Below, piece after piece: positions 42,516-51,005 of a DNA stretch of 64,000 nt. Source of the stretch: an uncultured Lachnospiraceae bacterium (GTDB lineage: Bacteria > Bacillota > Clostridia > Lachnospirales > Lachnospiraceae). The stretch lies in contig CALWLT010000007.1 of the NCBI GenBank assembly GCA_944381615.1, positions 16,251 through 80,250 of the forward strand, read 5' to 3'. Positions within the stretch are counted from its first letter, which is position 1. Every line of letters starts with the position of its first letter. Both the position numbers and the translations under genes were made by a program. A model generated the notes under the pieces. It did not search any database and was not told the origin of the DNA. It saw only the letters and a program-made list of their open reading frames with translations.

Positions 42516-44177
42516 ATGAAAAAGAAACTTGTATCCGCGCTGATGGCAGGAACGCTGGCCGTATCCGCGCTGACAGGCTGCAGCTCACAGACCGCCCAGG
42601 CCCCGGCCGGCGCCCAGGCCGCCGAGTCCGAAGCGGCCGAAAACAAAACCCCGGAAACGAATGCTGCTGAAACCGCCGCTGCCGGCGGCCAGACGGCCGC
42701 AAAAACCGGCGTGCCGAAGTATATCTTCCTCTTCATCGGAGACGGAATGAGCTATCCGCAGGTACAGCTGACCAACTATTTCCTGAGCGCCAATGCGCAG
42801 GACGGGGCGACGGCGACCGTGGACGGCGAAGAAAAATCCATCCTGTCCAGCAAAAATCAGCTGACCATGATGAATTTCCCCATTGCCGGATCCGCACAGA
42901 CGTACGACAGCACCTCCTTCGCACCGGACTCTGCCTCTACTGCGACCTCCATCGCCACCGGACATAAAACCTGGAGCGGAAGCATCAATGTGAGCGAGGA
43001 TTTTACACAGGAATACGAGACCATCGCCGAAAAGCTGAAAGAGCTGAAGGACTACAAGATCGGCATTCTCTCCACCGTCAACCTGAATCACGCGACGCCG
43101 GCGGCCTTCTATGCGCATCAGGAGTCCAGAAACAGCTACTATGAGATCGGCCAGGAGCTGATCGAGAGCAATTTTGACTACTTTGCCGGCGGCGCGCTCA
43201 AACAGCCCACCGGAGCAAACGAAGATCAGACCGACCTTTACACGCTGGCCGAAGAAGCCGGATACAACGTCATCCGCACCCAGGAGGAGGCCGAAGCCCT
43301 GACGGCAGAAGACGGCAAGAGCATCCTCATCTCCGAGACGCTGGCCGACGACGACGCCATGTCCTACGAGCTGGACCGCGCCGAAGAGGAATGGGCGCTG
43401 GCCGACTATGTGGAAAAGGGCATTGAAGTCCTAGACAATGAGACCGGCTTTTTCATGATGGTAGAGGGCGGAAAGATTGACTGGGCCTGCCATGCCAACG
43501 ACGCAGCGTCCACCATCATGGATACGATCGCTCTGGACAACGCCGTAGAGAAAGCGGTCGAATTTTACAACGAACACCCCGACGAAACGCTGATCCTTGT
43601 GACCGGCGACCACGAGACCGGCGGCCTGACCATCGGTTTTGCGGGAACGGACTATGACACGTTCCTGACGAATTTCAACAATCAGAAAATCTCCTATGTA
43701 AAATACGACTCCGACTACGTCGCTTCCTACAAGGAGAACAAAACCGACTTTGACACGGTTATGGCGGATGTGACCGAGCTCTTCGGCCTGGCGGCCCCCG
43801 GCGAAGGCGGCAACGCACAGACCCAGCAGAAAGACAGCGCGGATCTGCATCCCGAATCCGGGAATACGGGCGCTCTGGAAATGACCGATTATGAGTACGG
43901 CCTGCTGCAGGCTGCGTATGAAACCACGCTGTCCCGCACGGGCGAGGAAGAAGAATTCGGCCAGGAAGAATACATCCGGTACGGCAGCTATGAGCCGCTC
44001 AGCGTAACCATTACCCACATTCTCAACAACAAGAGCGGCATCAACTTCGGCTCCTACGCCCACACGGGACTTCCGGTCGAGGTTCTCGTGCAGGGCGTCG
44101 GCGCTGAAACCTTCGACGGCTACTATGATAATACCGATATCTACAACAAACTGGCGGCCCTGACCGGCGTCAACTGA
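42516..44177 (+). CDS. Alkaline phosphatase lipoprotein
   Basis: 553 residues. The signal ends at lipobox LTGC (Cys22). An Ala/Glu-rich linker runs to about 65. The PhoA-family core has YIFLFIGDGMSYPQVQLT (about 69-86, metal Asp), the nucleophile DSASTATSIATGHKT (Ser about 143), MMVEGGKIDWACHANDAAS (about 312-330) and VTGDHETGG (about 364-372, metal His). It hydrolyses phosphomonoesters at the cell surface. AAAGGAG precedes the ATG. It is probably induced by phosphate starvation. Confidence 0.9.
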   Translation: MKKKLVSALMAGTLAVSALTGCSSQTAQAPAGAQAAESEAAENKTPETNAAETAAAGGQTAAKTGVPKYIFLFIGDGMSYPQVQLTNYFLSANAQDGATATVDGEEKSILSSKNQLTMMNFPIAGSAQTYDSTSFAPDSASTATSIATGHKTWSGSINVSEDFTQEYETIAEKLKELKDYKIGILSTVNLNHATPAAFYAHQESRNSYYEIGQELIESNFDYFAGGALKQPTGANEDQTDLYTLAEEAGYNVIRTQEEAEALTAEDGKSILISETLADDDAMSYELDRAEEEWALADYVEKGIEVLDNETGFFMMVEGGKIDWACHANDAASTIMDTIALDNAVEKAVEFYNEHPDETLILVTGDHETGGLTIGFAGTDYDTFLTNFNNQKISYVKYDSDYVASYKENKTDFDTVMADVTELFGLAAPGEGGNAQTQQKDSADLHPESGNTGALEMTDYEYGLLQAAYETTLSRTGEEEEFGQEEYIRYGSYEPLSVTITHILNNKSGINFGSYAHTGLPVEVLVQGVGAETFDGYYDNTDIYNKLAALTGVN

Positions 44178-44215
44178 TTTTTCTGAAATTCCGCAATTAC
44201 CTGTTTTGACAGCGC

Positions 44216-44251
44216 CGCGGCGGACAGAGGAAGTTTCCTCTGTCCGCCGCG
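44216..44251 (+). other. 16-bp perfect stem after the phosphatase gene
   Basis: CGCGGCGGACAGAGGA (44216-44231) pairs exactly with 44236-44251 around AGTT. No T-run follows on plus (CTTGAG). It may end or stabilise the phosphatase message, or separate it from the yibE-type gene starting at 44293. Confidence 0.65.
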
Positions 44252-44292
44252 CCTTGAGTATTCTGCGTATCTGATAAAAAGGAGCAGCTTCT

Positions 44293-45453
44293 ATGAAATT
44301 ATTTTTTTCCAGACAGAAAAGCGTGTTTCTCACGCTTCTGGCCGGCGCCGTCCTGATTCTCATCCTGTTAGCCATTCCCACCGGCTACGAGGACGCCGTC
44401 ATTTACCAGGGGACCGAACGGGCCGTCGGCAAAGTTGTGCAAACCGACAACTCCAACATCCTGACCTCCGGCATGGTACAGTCCGGCGAACAGTCCTGCA
44501 CCCTGGAGATCCAGAACGGGCTTTTTCGGGGAGAAACCGTAACCGGCGTCAATTTTCTCAGCGGCTCTCTGGAAAAAGATAAAATTTTCCAGACCGGCGA
44601 CCGCGCCCTGGTAACCATCAGCCATCTGGACGATTCCGCCGAATCCATCCGTTCCGTCGTCATGTCCGACCACTTCCGGCTGACGAAAGAATTCGCCCTG
44701 CTCTTTCTCTACGCCGTCTTTCTCATCCTGTTTGCGGGGAAATACGGCGTGCAGGCGATCCTCTCGTTTCTGATCACGATCCTGATGATCTGGAAAATCC
44801 TGGTCCCCTGCTATCTGAACGGCTACAATCCGGTCTGGATCGGCATCCTCATCACGGCCGCCCTGACGTTTATCATCCTGTTTTTCGTCTACGGCTTCGA
44901 CCGGCGTACCCTGGCCTCCTCCTCCGGCGCGCTCCTGGGCGTTCTGACGACCTGCGTCCTGGGCATCCTGTTTACGGATTATTTCCAGATTCACGGGGCC
45001 ATCATGCCGGACGCCGAATCCCTGCTCTACAGCGGCTACCAGCATCTGGATCTGACCGCCATTTTCATGAGCAGCATTTTCATCGGCGCCTCCGGCGCCA
45101 TGATGGATCTGTCGGTTGACATTACCTCCGCCGTCTCGGAGGTCGTCCTCAAAAAGCCGGACATCAGCCGCCGGGACGCGATTCTCTCCGGCATCACGGT
45201 AGGCCGGGCCGCCATGGCCACCATGACCTCCACGTTGCTCCTCGCCTACTCCGGCGGCTATATCTCCCTGCTGATGGTATTCATGGCTCAGGGAACCCCC
45301 GTCGATCACATCCTGAATTACAAATACGTGGCTTCCGAAATTCTGGACACGGTCGTCGGAAGCCTGGGCCTGGTTACCGTCGCTCCCTTTACCGCCGTCA
45401 TGGCCGGCCTGCTGCTCGCCGGGCGGCCCCCCAAAAAGCAGGCCGCCCCATAA
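44293..45453 (+). CDS. YibE/F family membrane protein
   Basis: 386 residues. An N-terminal helix (about 10-28) is followed by an extracytoplasmic part (about 30-130) and at least six helices. Conserved YibE/F-like stretches are FIGASGAMMDLSVDITSAVSEV (about 273-294) and GRAAMATMTSTLLLAYSGGYISLLMVF (about 307-333). The function of the family is not established; transport is likely. AAAAGGAG precedes the ATG. Confidence 0.83.
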   Translation: MKLFFSRQKSVFLTLLAGAVLILILLAIPTGYEDAVIYQGTERAVGKVVQTDNSNILTSGMVQSGEQSCTLEIQNGLFRGETVTGVNFLSGSLEKDKIFQTGDRALVTISHLDDSAESIRSVVMSDHFRLTKEFALLFLYAVFLILFAGKYGVQAILSFLITILMIWKILVPCYLNGYNPVWIGILITAALTFIILFFVYGFDRRTLASSSGALLGVLTTCVLGILFTDYFQIHGAIMPDAESLLYSGYQHLDLTAIFMSSIFIGASGAMMDLSVDITSAVSEVVLKKPDISRRDAILSGITVGRAAMATMTSTLLLAYSGGYISLLMVFMAQGTPVDHILNYKYVASEILDTVVGSLGLVTVAPFTAVMAGLLLAGRPPKKQAAP

Positions 45454-45471
45454 ACCGTTCTATCCTCCGGA

Positions 45472-45503
45472 CTGGAAGCGCGGCACGTTACCGCGCGTTC
45501 CAG
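45472..45503. other. Hairpin at the convergent end of the YibE/F gene and dhaL
   Basis: CTGGAAGCGCGG (45472-45483) pairs with CCGCGC-GTTCCAG (45491-45503), with one bulge. The dhaL stop codon is in the loop. No T-run flanks it on either strand. A second stem (GGGCGGCC / GGCCGCCC) lies at 45421-45448 in the end of the YibE/F gene. Confidence 0.6.
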
Positions 45504-46117
45504 TACCGGGAAATTCCTTCAAAAATCAGCTTTCCGACCACCGAACCGCCGTCCAGGACCCCGATGCTCTTATCGCCGTAATACGCCGCGCGGCCGTGTA
45601 CCGAGTGCATGGCCCGCGTCGCCTCCGACCCTTCTGCGGCGGCCTCGGCCGCCTTTTTTACCGCCTGGTCCGGATCCCCGGCATATTCCAGAAGCGTCCG
45701 GATCCCCGGATCCAGCGCGTCAATAATCGTTTTCTCGCCCGGCTTTGCGCCGCCCTTGGCCATGATATTTTCCAGGCCCTTTTCCATCGCCTGCGCGGCC
45801 TCGGCAAACGGCGCTTCTTCTTTTCCCTTCAGCGCCTTTGCCATGCCCATCAGGCCAAACGACGTGATGGTTCCCAGGCTGGAGGGCGCGGCTTCGTTAA
45901 AGGTCCGGGCGCAGCCCATAAAAAGCTTTCCCAGATCCTTCTCTTCTGCGGACTCCAGATAATGAACCACCGCTTCATAGCCCTCGCTCATGGAGATCCC
46001 CAGATCGCCGTCTCCGTTCTGCTGATCCAGTTCAATCAGATAATCCCGGTTTTCTGTCATAACCTCGCTGATCTGCGCAAAAATTTCTTTTACCTGCTCT
46101 GCCTTCAACCGATCCAC
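45488..46117 (-). CDS. dhaL: Dihydroxyacetone kinase subunit DhaL (copy 1)
   Basis: 209 residues. DhaL carries the nucleotide and donates phosphate to the substrate held on DhaK. The metal/nucleotide motif LDQQNGDGDLGISMSEGYE is at about 27-45, with the three Asp ligands kept. Other marks are APSSLGTITSFGLMGMAKAL (about 78-97) and VHGRAAYYGDKSIG near the end. It starts 8 nt after dhaK copy 1. No DhaM phosphotransferase is encoded in the window, so the phosphate donor is open. Confidence 0.88.
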   Translation of the reverse strand: MDRLKAEQVKEIFAQISEVMTENRDYLIELDQQNGDGDLGISMSEGYEAVVHYLESAEEKDLGKLFMGCARTFNEAAPSSLGTITSFGLMGMAKALKGKEEAPFAEAAQAMEKGLENIMAKGGAKPGEKTIIDALDPGIRTLLEYAGDPDQAVKKAAEAAAEGSEATRAMHSVHGRAAYYGDKSIGVLDGGSVVGKLIFEGISRYWNAR

Positions 46118-46124
46118 CCCCTGT

Positions 46125-47132
46125 CTATTTATTGCCGTTTGTATAGAACGGGGTTCTGGCCGGAGCAGAAAGAAGCGCCTTCAGCTCCCCGTCCAGCTTA
46201 AAGACCGTCAGCGACAGGCCCGCCATCTCCATCGACGTCGCGTACTCTCCGATATGCGGCATATAGATCGAAACGCCCTGCTCCTTCAGAAGCTGCGCCA
46301 CCCGGCGGAACACAATCAGCTGCTCCTCCATCGGCGTCGCGCCCAGGCCGTTGACCATGACCGACACCTCGTCGCCGGCTGCAAGCGGCATATCCGCCTC
46401 GATCCGGCTCAGAAGCTCTTCGGCAACCTCGTCGGCCGTCATCATCTTACGGACCTCGATCCCGGCTTCGCCGTGGATTCCCATCCCGACCTCAATCTCG
46501 TCGTCCGCAATCGAGAAGGTCGGCTTTCCGACCTGTGGAACGATGCAGGGCGTCAGCGCCACGCCCATGGTGCGGATCCCCGCCAGGGCCTTCCTGGCCG
46601 CGGCCGCCACCTCTTCCAGCGAACGGCCTTCCTCCGCCGCCGCTCCCGCGATCTTAAAGGCGTACACCATCCCGGCTACGCCGCGGCGCTTCTCCTCTTC
46701 GCCCTTCGGGCTGCTGGCCACATCGTCGCAAACCAGCACCGTCTCCGTGCGGATATCGTCCATCTCCACGGCGTCGCAGGCCATGGTAAAATTCATCTTG
46801 TCGCCGCCGTAATTCCCGTAGAGGCATAATACCCCGTTCCCGCGGTCGCAGGCCCGGATCATGTCCTCCATCTTCTGCGCGGACGGCGAAGCAAACACGT
46901 TGCCCACCGCGCAGCCGTCCAGCATGCCCTGGCCCACATAGCCCAGAAATACGGGAAGGTGCCCGCTTCCGCCGGCTGTCACGATTCCCACTTTCCCCTC
47001 GCGGGCCGGGTAAGCGGAGAGCAGCACCCGGTAATCATCCTCCAAAAACCGGACTTTGTCTCCATACGCCGCCAGGATTCCCTCCATGGTTTCCTTCACG
47101 AAGTCCTCCGGTTTGTTGATCAGTTTTTTCAT
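46125..47132 (-). CDS. dhaK: Dihydroxyacetone kinase subunit DhaK, divergent copy 1
   Basis: 335 residues. It keeps the residues used by DhaK: His220 in VGMGIHGEAGIE (covalent substrate binding), Asp111 in NYGGDKMNF, and His58 in AGGSGHLPV. The loop around His58 is AGGSGHLPVFLGYVG in place of the usual GGGSGHEPxHxGYVG, so its pocket may suit another ketose. The first 98 bp overlap the end of the regulator gene in another frame. AGGAGGAG precedes the ATG. Confidence 0.85.
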   Translation of the reverse strand: MKKLINKPEDFVKETMEGILAAYGDKVRFLEDDYRVLLSAYPAREGKVGIVTAGGSGHLPVFLGYVGQGMLDGCAVGNVFASPSAQKMEDMIRACDRGNGVLCLYGNYGGDKMNFTMACDAVEMDDIRTETVLVCDDVASSPKGEEEKRRGVAGMVYAFKIAGAAAEEGRSLEEVAAAARKALAGIRTMGVALTPCIVPQVGKPTFSIADDEIEVGMGIHGEAGIEVRKMMTADEVAEELLSRIEADMPLAAGDEVSVMVNGLGATPMEEQLIVFRRVAQLLKEQGVSIYMPHIGEYATSMEMAGLSLTVFKLDGELKALLSAPARTPFYTNGNK

Positions 47133-47871
47133 ATTCTATCTCCTCCTGCCGGGGGAGAAATTCTCCGCAGATCTCGTCGCGCATGATCTCCATATGGCAC
47201 TTGCTCAGAGCGTACGCCTCCTGCCCGTCCCCGTTCTTGATCGCCTGATAGAGCGAGCGGTGCGTCTCCGCCGCGTTCAGACGCTGCTCCCGGTTGCGGT
47301 ACAGCTTGGTATAATAATTCTCAAAAATCACGTCGTTGATGACCGGCGTCATCCGCTCAAACACAATATTGTGCGTCATGCCGTAAAGCAGCGTGTGGAA
47401 CGCCGCGTCCAGATCCGCCAGCTGATCGATGAGCGGATTCTTGTCCTCCGCGATCGACAGCTCTTTCTCCCGCTGTTCCATTGTCTTGATAATGCCTTCC
47501 ATCTCCCGGAGCTGCTCTCCGGAAGCCCGGCCGGCCGCCAGCCTGCTGACCACCGGCTCCATCGCGACCCGGTATTCGCACAAATCGCGAATTAGGGTCT
47601 GTTTGGGGACAAATTCAAAGCCAAGAGGATCCTCCACCACGCCCGGCGTCTCCGCCACAAAAGTGCCCTTGCCGCGCTCGATGCGCACGATATTCTGAGA
47701 AGCCAGACTCTTGATTGCTTCGCGGATCGTCGTCCTGCTGACCATCATTTCATCCGCCAGCTCCTGTTCATTCGGAATCTGCTCGTTAATCTTCCAGTCT
47801 CCGTCAATGATCTTCTTTTTTAAACGGTTCGCCACATTCGTGGATAAAAGCCTCTCGTCACGCACGCTCAT
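47035..47871 (-). CDS. FadR-type GntR regulator with FCD domain
   Basis: 278 residues. The winged helix-turn-helix is at about 12-75 (EQELADEMMVSRTTIREAIKSLASQNIVRIERGKGTFVAE). The FCD ligand domain follows, with LDAAFHTLLYGMTHN, ETHRSLYQAI and the last His in KCHMEIMRDEI, the expected metal ligands. The FCD domain ends near residue 245. The remaining 33 residues, Gly/Glu-rich, overlap dhaK in a different frame and are probably not functional. FCD proteins usually bind small carboxylates. It is likely the repressor of this operon. Confidence 0.86.
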   Translation of the reverse strand: MSVRDERLLSTNVANRLKKKIIDGDWKINEQIPNEQELADEMMVSRTTIREAIKSLASQNIVRIERGKGTFVAETPGVVEDPLGFEFVPKQTLIRDLCEYRVAMEPVVSRLAAGRASGEQLREMEGIIKTMEQREKELSIAEDKNPLIDQLADLDAAFHTLLYGMTHNIVFERMTPVINDVIFENYYTKLYRNREQRLNAAETHRSLYQAIKNGDGQEAYALSKCHMEIMRDEICGEFLPRQEEIEYEKTDQQTGGLREGNHGGNPGGVWRQSPVFGG

Positions 47872-47914
47872 GTAAATCTTCCTTCTACTTCCTGAATATT
47901 GATACGGTCATAAA

Positions 47915-47930
47915 AGTAATACCTATTACT
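47915..47930 (-). promoter_or_regulatory. Palindromic operator at the regulator gene
   Basis: AGTAATACCTATTACT is a 7-2-7 perfect palindrome lying 2 bp beyond the -10 of the regulator promoter, in a position to block transcription. Autoregulation is likely. Confidence 0.6.
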
Positions 47931-47931
47931 A

Positions 47932-47960
47932 TTTATAACACAAATACCCGCCCCAAACAA
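47932..47960 (-). promoter_or_regulatory. Promoter of the FCD regulator gene, internal to the operon
   Basis: Minus-strand TTGTTT (47955-47960) and TATAAA (47932-47937) are 17 bp apart. It would allow the regulator and dhaK/dhaL copy 1 to be expressed apart from the upstream genes. Confidence 0.6.
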
Positions 47961-47983
47961 TCAAAATCCGCCTGTTTTTCCAG

Positions 47984-49306
47984 TTACTGGATTCCCCTGG
48001 ATTTTTCCTCCAGAATTTCCAGAATCGTTTTCTCGGTCTCCTCCATTCCCGGACTGGCGATCAGGCCCATGTTGCGCATTGTCTGCTCCGGCGTCGCCGC
48101 GCAGATTCCGTGCTGCGGCTCGACCGCCCGGTTCTCAAGCGCCAGCTTTACCGCCCAGTTCGCCGTATCGACGGCTGTGGACGCCTTCATCACGCAGGCC
48201 GGATTTCCGCCGGTGCAGATCATGCCGGTAATGCTGGACGCAAAATTGCGGATTACCAGATCCAGCTGTTCCCTGCTTCCGCCGGAGAGGAAAAGAAGCC
48301 CCGCGGCCGCCCCGCAGCCCGCCGCAATGGCGCAGCCGCAGAAAGCGGAAAGCTTTCCGGAATATTCCTTAATGTACATCGTAATCAGATACGAGAGCGC
48401 CGTCGCGCGCAGAAGCAGCTCCTCCGAAAGCCCGTTTACCTTCGCATACGCGTGCAGCGGGACCGTACACAAAATCCCGTGATTCCCGCTTCCGGTAATG
48501 CTCATGGCAGGCCGGTCAAAGCCGCGCACGCGGGCCTCGATGGCCGCCGCCGTCATCGCCTGCTCCGTCAGACGGCAGTCTCCCGAACAAAGCGCTCCGC
48601 CGTTCTGTTCCAGAAATACCTTGCACAGCGGCGCGCCGGCATTTTCCGCGCCTTCCTCCATCAGGGCCAGGTTGATCCGGTACGCTTCGCGGATCATCCC
48701 GATCTCTTCCGCCGGAACCGTATGAATATAATCCCAGAACTGCGACACCGTATACCCGGTTACCGCGCTGCTGTCCGCCGGTTCTTCCTTGGCCGTGCCG
48801 GCCGCCTTAAGCGGCTTTGCTTCCGCCCCGTCAGGCCCGTTTTTTTCTTCCAGAACAACGCCGTTTTGCGTCAGACGGGTAATCTGATCATGGCGCCCTT
48901 CGATGACCGCCTGCGCGCAGTCCGTCTGCGTTTCCACCGTCACGCGGATAAACAGCGCCGAACTGACCTCGTGCACGCGGACTTCCACCTTTTTTTCCCG
49001 GATCAGCCGTCTTGCCTCATTAAGCTGTTCCGGCCCGATAACCGAAAGCGACGCCAGCCCCTTCGTCCAGTCTCCGGCCGTCACGCCCAGCGCCGCCGCA
49101 AACAGGTTTCCGGTCTCCTCCGTGCCGGGGATTCCGCAGGTAAACGCATTTTTATAAATCCCGGAATTGACTTCCAGAAGAACCCGGGTAACCTCGCCCG
49201 GCGCCAGGCTGCGGGCCCGGGACGCCGCCAGCGCGATCGCGCCCGGCTCTGTCACGCCCAGCGATACCTTCATGTCCGCCTGAATCAGGCGGGTCAGCTC
49301 ATGCAT
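47984..49306 (-). CDS. L-cysteine desulfidase family protein (UPF0597/YhaM-CyuA type)
   Basis: 440 residues. The family breaks L-cysteine down to pyruvate, ammonia and sulfide using an Fe-S cluster, and is related to the L-serine dehydratase alpha chain. Marks are VSLGVTEPGAIALAA (about 14-28), FTCGIPGTEETGNLFAAALG (about 55-74), SITGSGNHGILCTVPLHAYAK (about 268-288), CGCAIAAGCGAA (about 315-326) and GMICTGGNPACVMKAS (about 355-370). The Cys residues suit a [4Fe-4S] site. A different small amino or sulfur substrate is possible. Start and dhaL stop overlap (ATGCATGA). Confidence 0.85.
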   Translation of the reverse strand: MHELTRLIQADMKVSLGVTEPGAIALAASRARSLAPGEVTRVLLEVNSGIYKNAFTCGIPGTEETGNLFAAALGVTAGDWTKGLASLSVIGPEQLNEARRLIREKKVEVRVHEVSSALFIRVTVETQTDCAQAVIEGRHDQITRLTQNGVVLEEKNGPDGAEAKPLKAAGTAKEEPADSSAVTGYTVSQFWDYIHTVPAEEIGMIREAYRINLALMEEGAENAGAPLCKVFLEQNGGALCSGDCRLTEQAMTAAAIEARVRGFDRPAMSITGSGNHGILCTVPLHAYAKVNGLSEELLLRATALSYLITMYIKEYSGKLSAFCGCAIAAGCGAAAGLLFLSGGSREQLDLVIRNFASSITGMICTGGNPACVMKASTAVDTANWAVKLALENRAVEPQHGICAATPEQTMRNMGLIASPGMEETEKTILEILEEKSRGIQ

Positions 49307-49958
49307 CGGCTTCCCCTCCTTCCTTCATGCACGCGGCCAGAAGATCCAGCTGATAATACATGGTTACCGCGCCGGGATCCAGATGTCCCACGCCCTTGTC
49401 CGCCTGATAGCAGGCGCGGCCGCGGACCGCCTCCATTCCCGCCGTCGCTTCCATTCCTTCCCGGGCCCCGTTCCGCAGCGCCTCCAGAACCTCCGCGTCC
49501 GTTTTTCCCTCTGCGAGCGCCGCCTTCATGGCCTCCGTCCCCTGGTAGAGCGGATCGATCATGGTCTTAAAGCCGGGTTTTGCGTTCCCCCGGGCCATAA
49601 TCGCCTCCAGCTCTGCCGAGAGTACCTGAGAAAGGCCCGCGACGTCCAGCGTCTCCATCTGCGCCGCCGCTTTCGCAGCGGCCAGATAGGCGCTCCCGTA
49701 CAGAACGCCCGAGGATCCTCCCACGCCGGACATCAGATCCATCCCGCAGGAACGGAACAGCTGCTGAAACGTCATCTGCTTCATGCTGTCCTTTTTCTGC
49801 AGCACCTTCTCAAAACCGCTGTTTAAATTCGCCCAGTGATCCCCGTCCCCGGTCGCCGCGTCCAGCTGCGTCACGTAATCCTTATTCTCCCGGATCCGCC
49901 GGCTTACCGCTTCCAGATAAGCCACATAGCCGGACGGCGTCATGGTATATTCTTTCAT
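49299..49958 (-). CDS. dhaL: Dihydroxyacetone kinase subunit DhaL (copy 2)
   Basis: 219 residues. The Asp motif is LDAATGDGDHWANLNSGFEKV (about 31-51), followed by GVGGSSGVLYGSAYLAA (about 79-95) and ACYQADKGVGHLDPGAVTMYYQL at the end. Here a Trp replaces the Gly after GDGDH, unlike copy 1 (GDGDLG). It starts by ATGA overlap with dhaK copy 2 and is followed by the desulfidase gene with an 8-bp overlap, so the three genes are translationally coupled. Confidence 0.88.
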   Translation of the reverse strand: MKEYTMTPSGYVAYLEAVSRRIRENKDYVTQLDAATGDGDHWANLNSGFEKVLQKKDSMKQMTFQQLFRSCGMDLMSGVGGSSGVLYGSAYLAAAKAAAQMETLDVAGLSQVLSAELEAIMARGNAKPGFKTMIDPLYQGTEAMKAALAEGKTDAEVLEALRNGAREGMEATAGMEAVRGRACYQADKGVGHLDPGAVTMYYQLDLLAACMKEGGEADA

Positions 49959-50950
49959 ACGCGTCCTCCTATCTTAAGCGCCAGCGTATCGCAGGGGGCA
50001 TCCAGAAGACGTTTCCGCTCTTCATTCAGCTCCAGGAGAGAAAGCGACGCGCCCGCCATATCCAGCGAAGTCATAAAATTCCCGGTCAGATAGCGGTACG
50101 GAACGACCCCTTCCTGCGCCAGCAGCCGATCGACCTCTCTGGTCAGAATCGCCAGCTCCATCCAGGGCGTCGCGCCCAGGCCGTTTATCAGCACGGCCGT
50201 CTCTTTCCCCCGGTAGTCGTAATCCTCCAGGATCCGCCCGACCAGGATCTGCGCAATCTCCTGCGCCGTTTTAACCGGCGTCTTCTCCACGCCCGGCTCG
50301 CCGTGGATTCCCATTCCCACTTCCATCTCGTCGTCCGCCAGGGCAAACCCGGGCGTCCCGACGGCCGGAAGCGTGCACGAGGTCAGCGCGACGCCCATGC
50401 TGCGCACGGCCTCTGCCGCGCCGCGGGCCGCGGCCGCCACCTCTTCCAGGCTCGCTCCTTCCTGCGCCCTGGCGCCCGCAATCTTGTGCACAAAAACCGT
50501 GCCCGCGATCCCGCGCCGGCCGGTCGAGAACGTGCTGTCCGGAACGGCCACGTCGTCCTTTACTACCACCATCTCCAGCTTCGTGCCTTCTTCTTTCGCC
50601 AGCTCCATCGCCATCTCAAAATTCATGATGTCGCCGGAGTAATTTTTCACAATCAGAAGAACGCCTTTTCCCGCGTCGGCCGCCTGAATCCCTTCCAGAA
50701 TCCGGTCCGGAGAAGGGGAGGCAAATACGTTTCCGCACACCGCCGCGTCCAGCATCCCCGTTCCCACATATCCGGCATGGGCCGGCTCATGGCCGCTTCC
50801 GCCGCCGGACACAATCCCTACCTTGTCTTCTCTGTTCCTCCGTGCAATGACCTCAAACCCCGGGATATAGCGCACCTGCGGGTTAATCTTTTCCAGGCCC
50901 TCCAGCATCTCGCTGACGACCTGATCCGGCTGGTTCATGATTTTCTTCAC
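49955..50950 (-). CDS. dhaK: Dihydroxyacetone kinase subunit DhaK, canonical copy 2
   Basis: 331 residues with canonical motifs: SGGGSGHEPAHAGYVG (His54), KNYSGDIMNFEMA (Asp107) and VGMGIHGEPGVEK (His216, substrate hemiaminal). It resembles E. coli DhaK more closely than copy 1 does. With its partner DhaL it should phosphorylate dihydroxyacetone or a related ketose. It lies 55 bp after the second ATC-hydrolase-like gene. Confidence 0.9.
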   Translation of the reverse strand: MKKIMNQPDQVVSEMLEGLEKINPQVRYIPGFEVIARRNREDKVGIVSGGGSGHEPAHAGYVGTGMLDAAVCGNVFASPSPDRILEGIQAADAGKGVLLIVKNYSGDIMNFEMAMELAKEEGTKLEMVVVKDDVAVPDSTFSTGRRGIAGTVFVHKIAGARAQEGASLEEVAAAARGAAEAVRSMGVALTSCTLPAVGTPGFALADDEMEVGMGIHGEPGVEKTPVKTAQEIAQILVGRILEDYDYRGKETAVLINGLGATPWMELAILTREVDRLLAQEGVVPYRYLTGNFMTSLDMAGASLSLLELNEERKRLLDAPCDTLALKIGGRV

Positions 50951-51005
50951 GTTCGTTCCCTCCGCTCTCCGGCCGGCCGCTTCCGGGCCGGTCCTTTCTG
51001 TCCTG

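Noticed and set aside
47984..49306. L-serine dehydratase alpha subunit
   Set aside because: The start segment and Cys pattern match the UPF0597/cysteine desulfidase family better, and no beta subunit is present.
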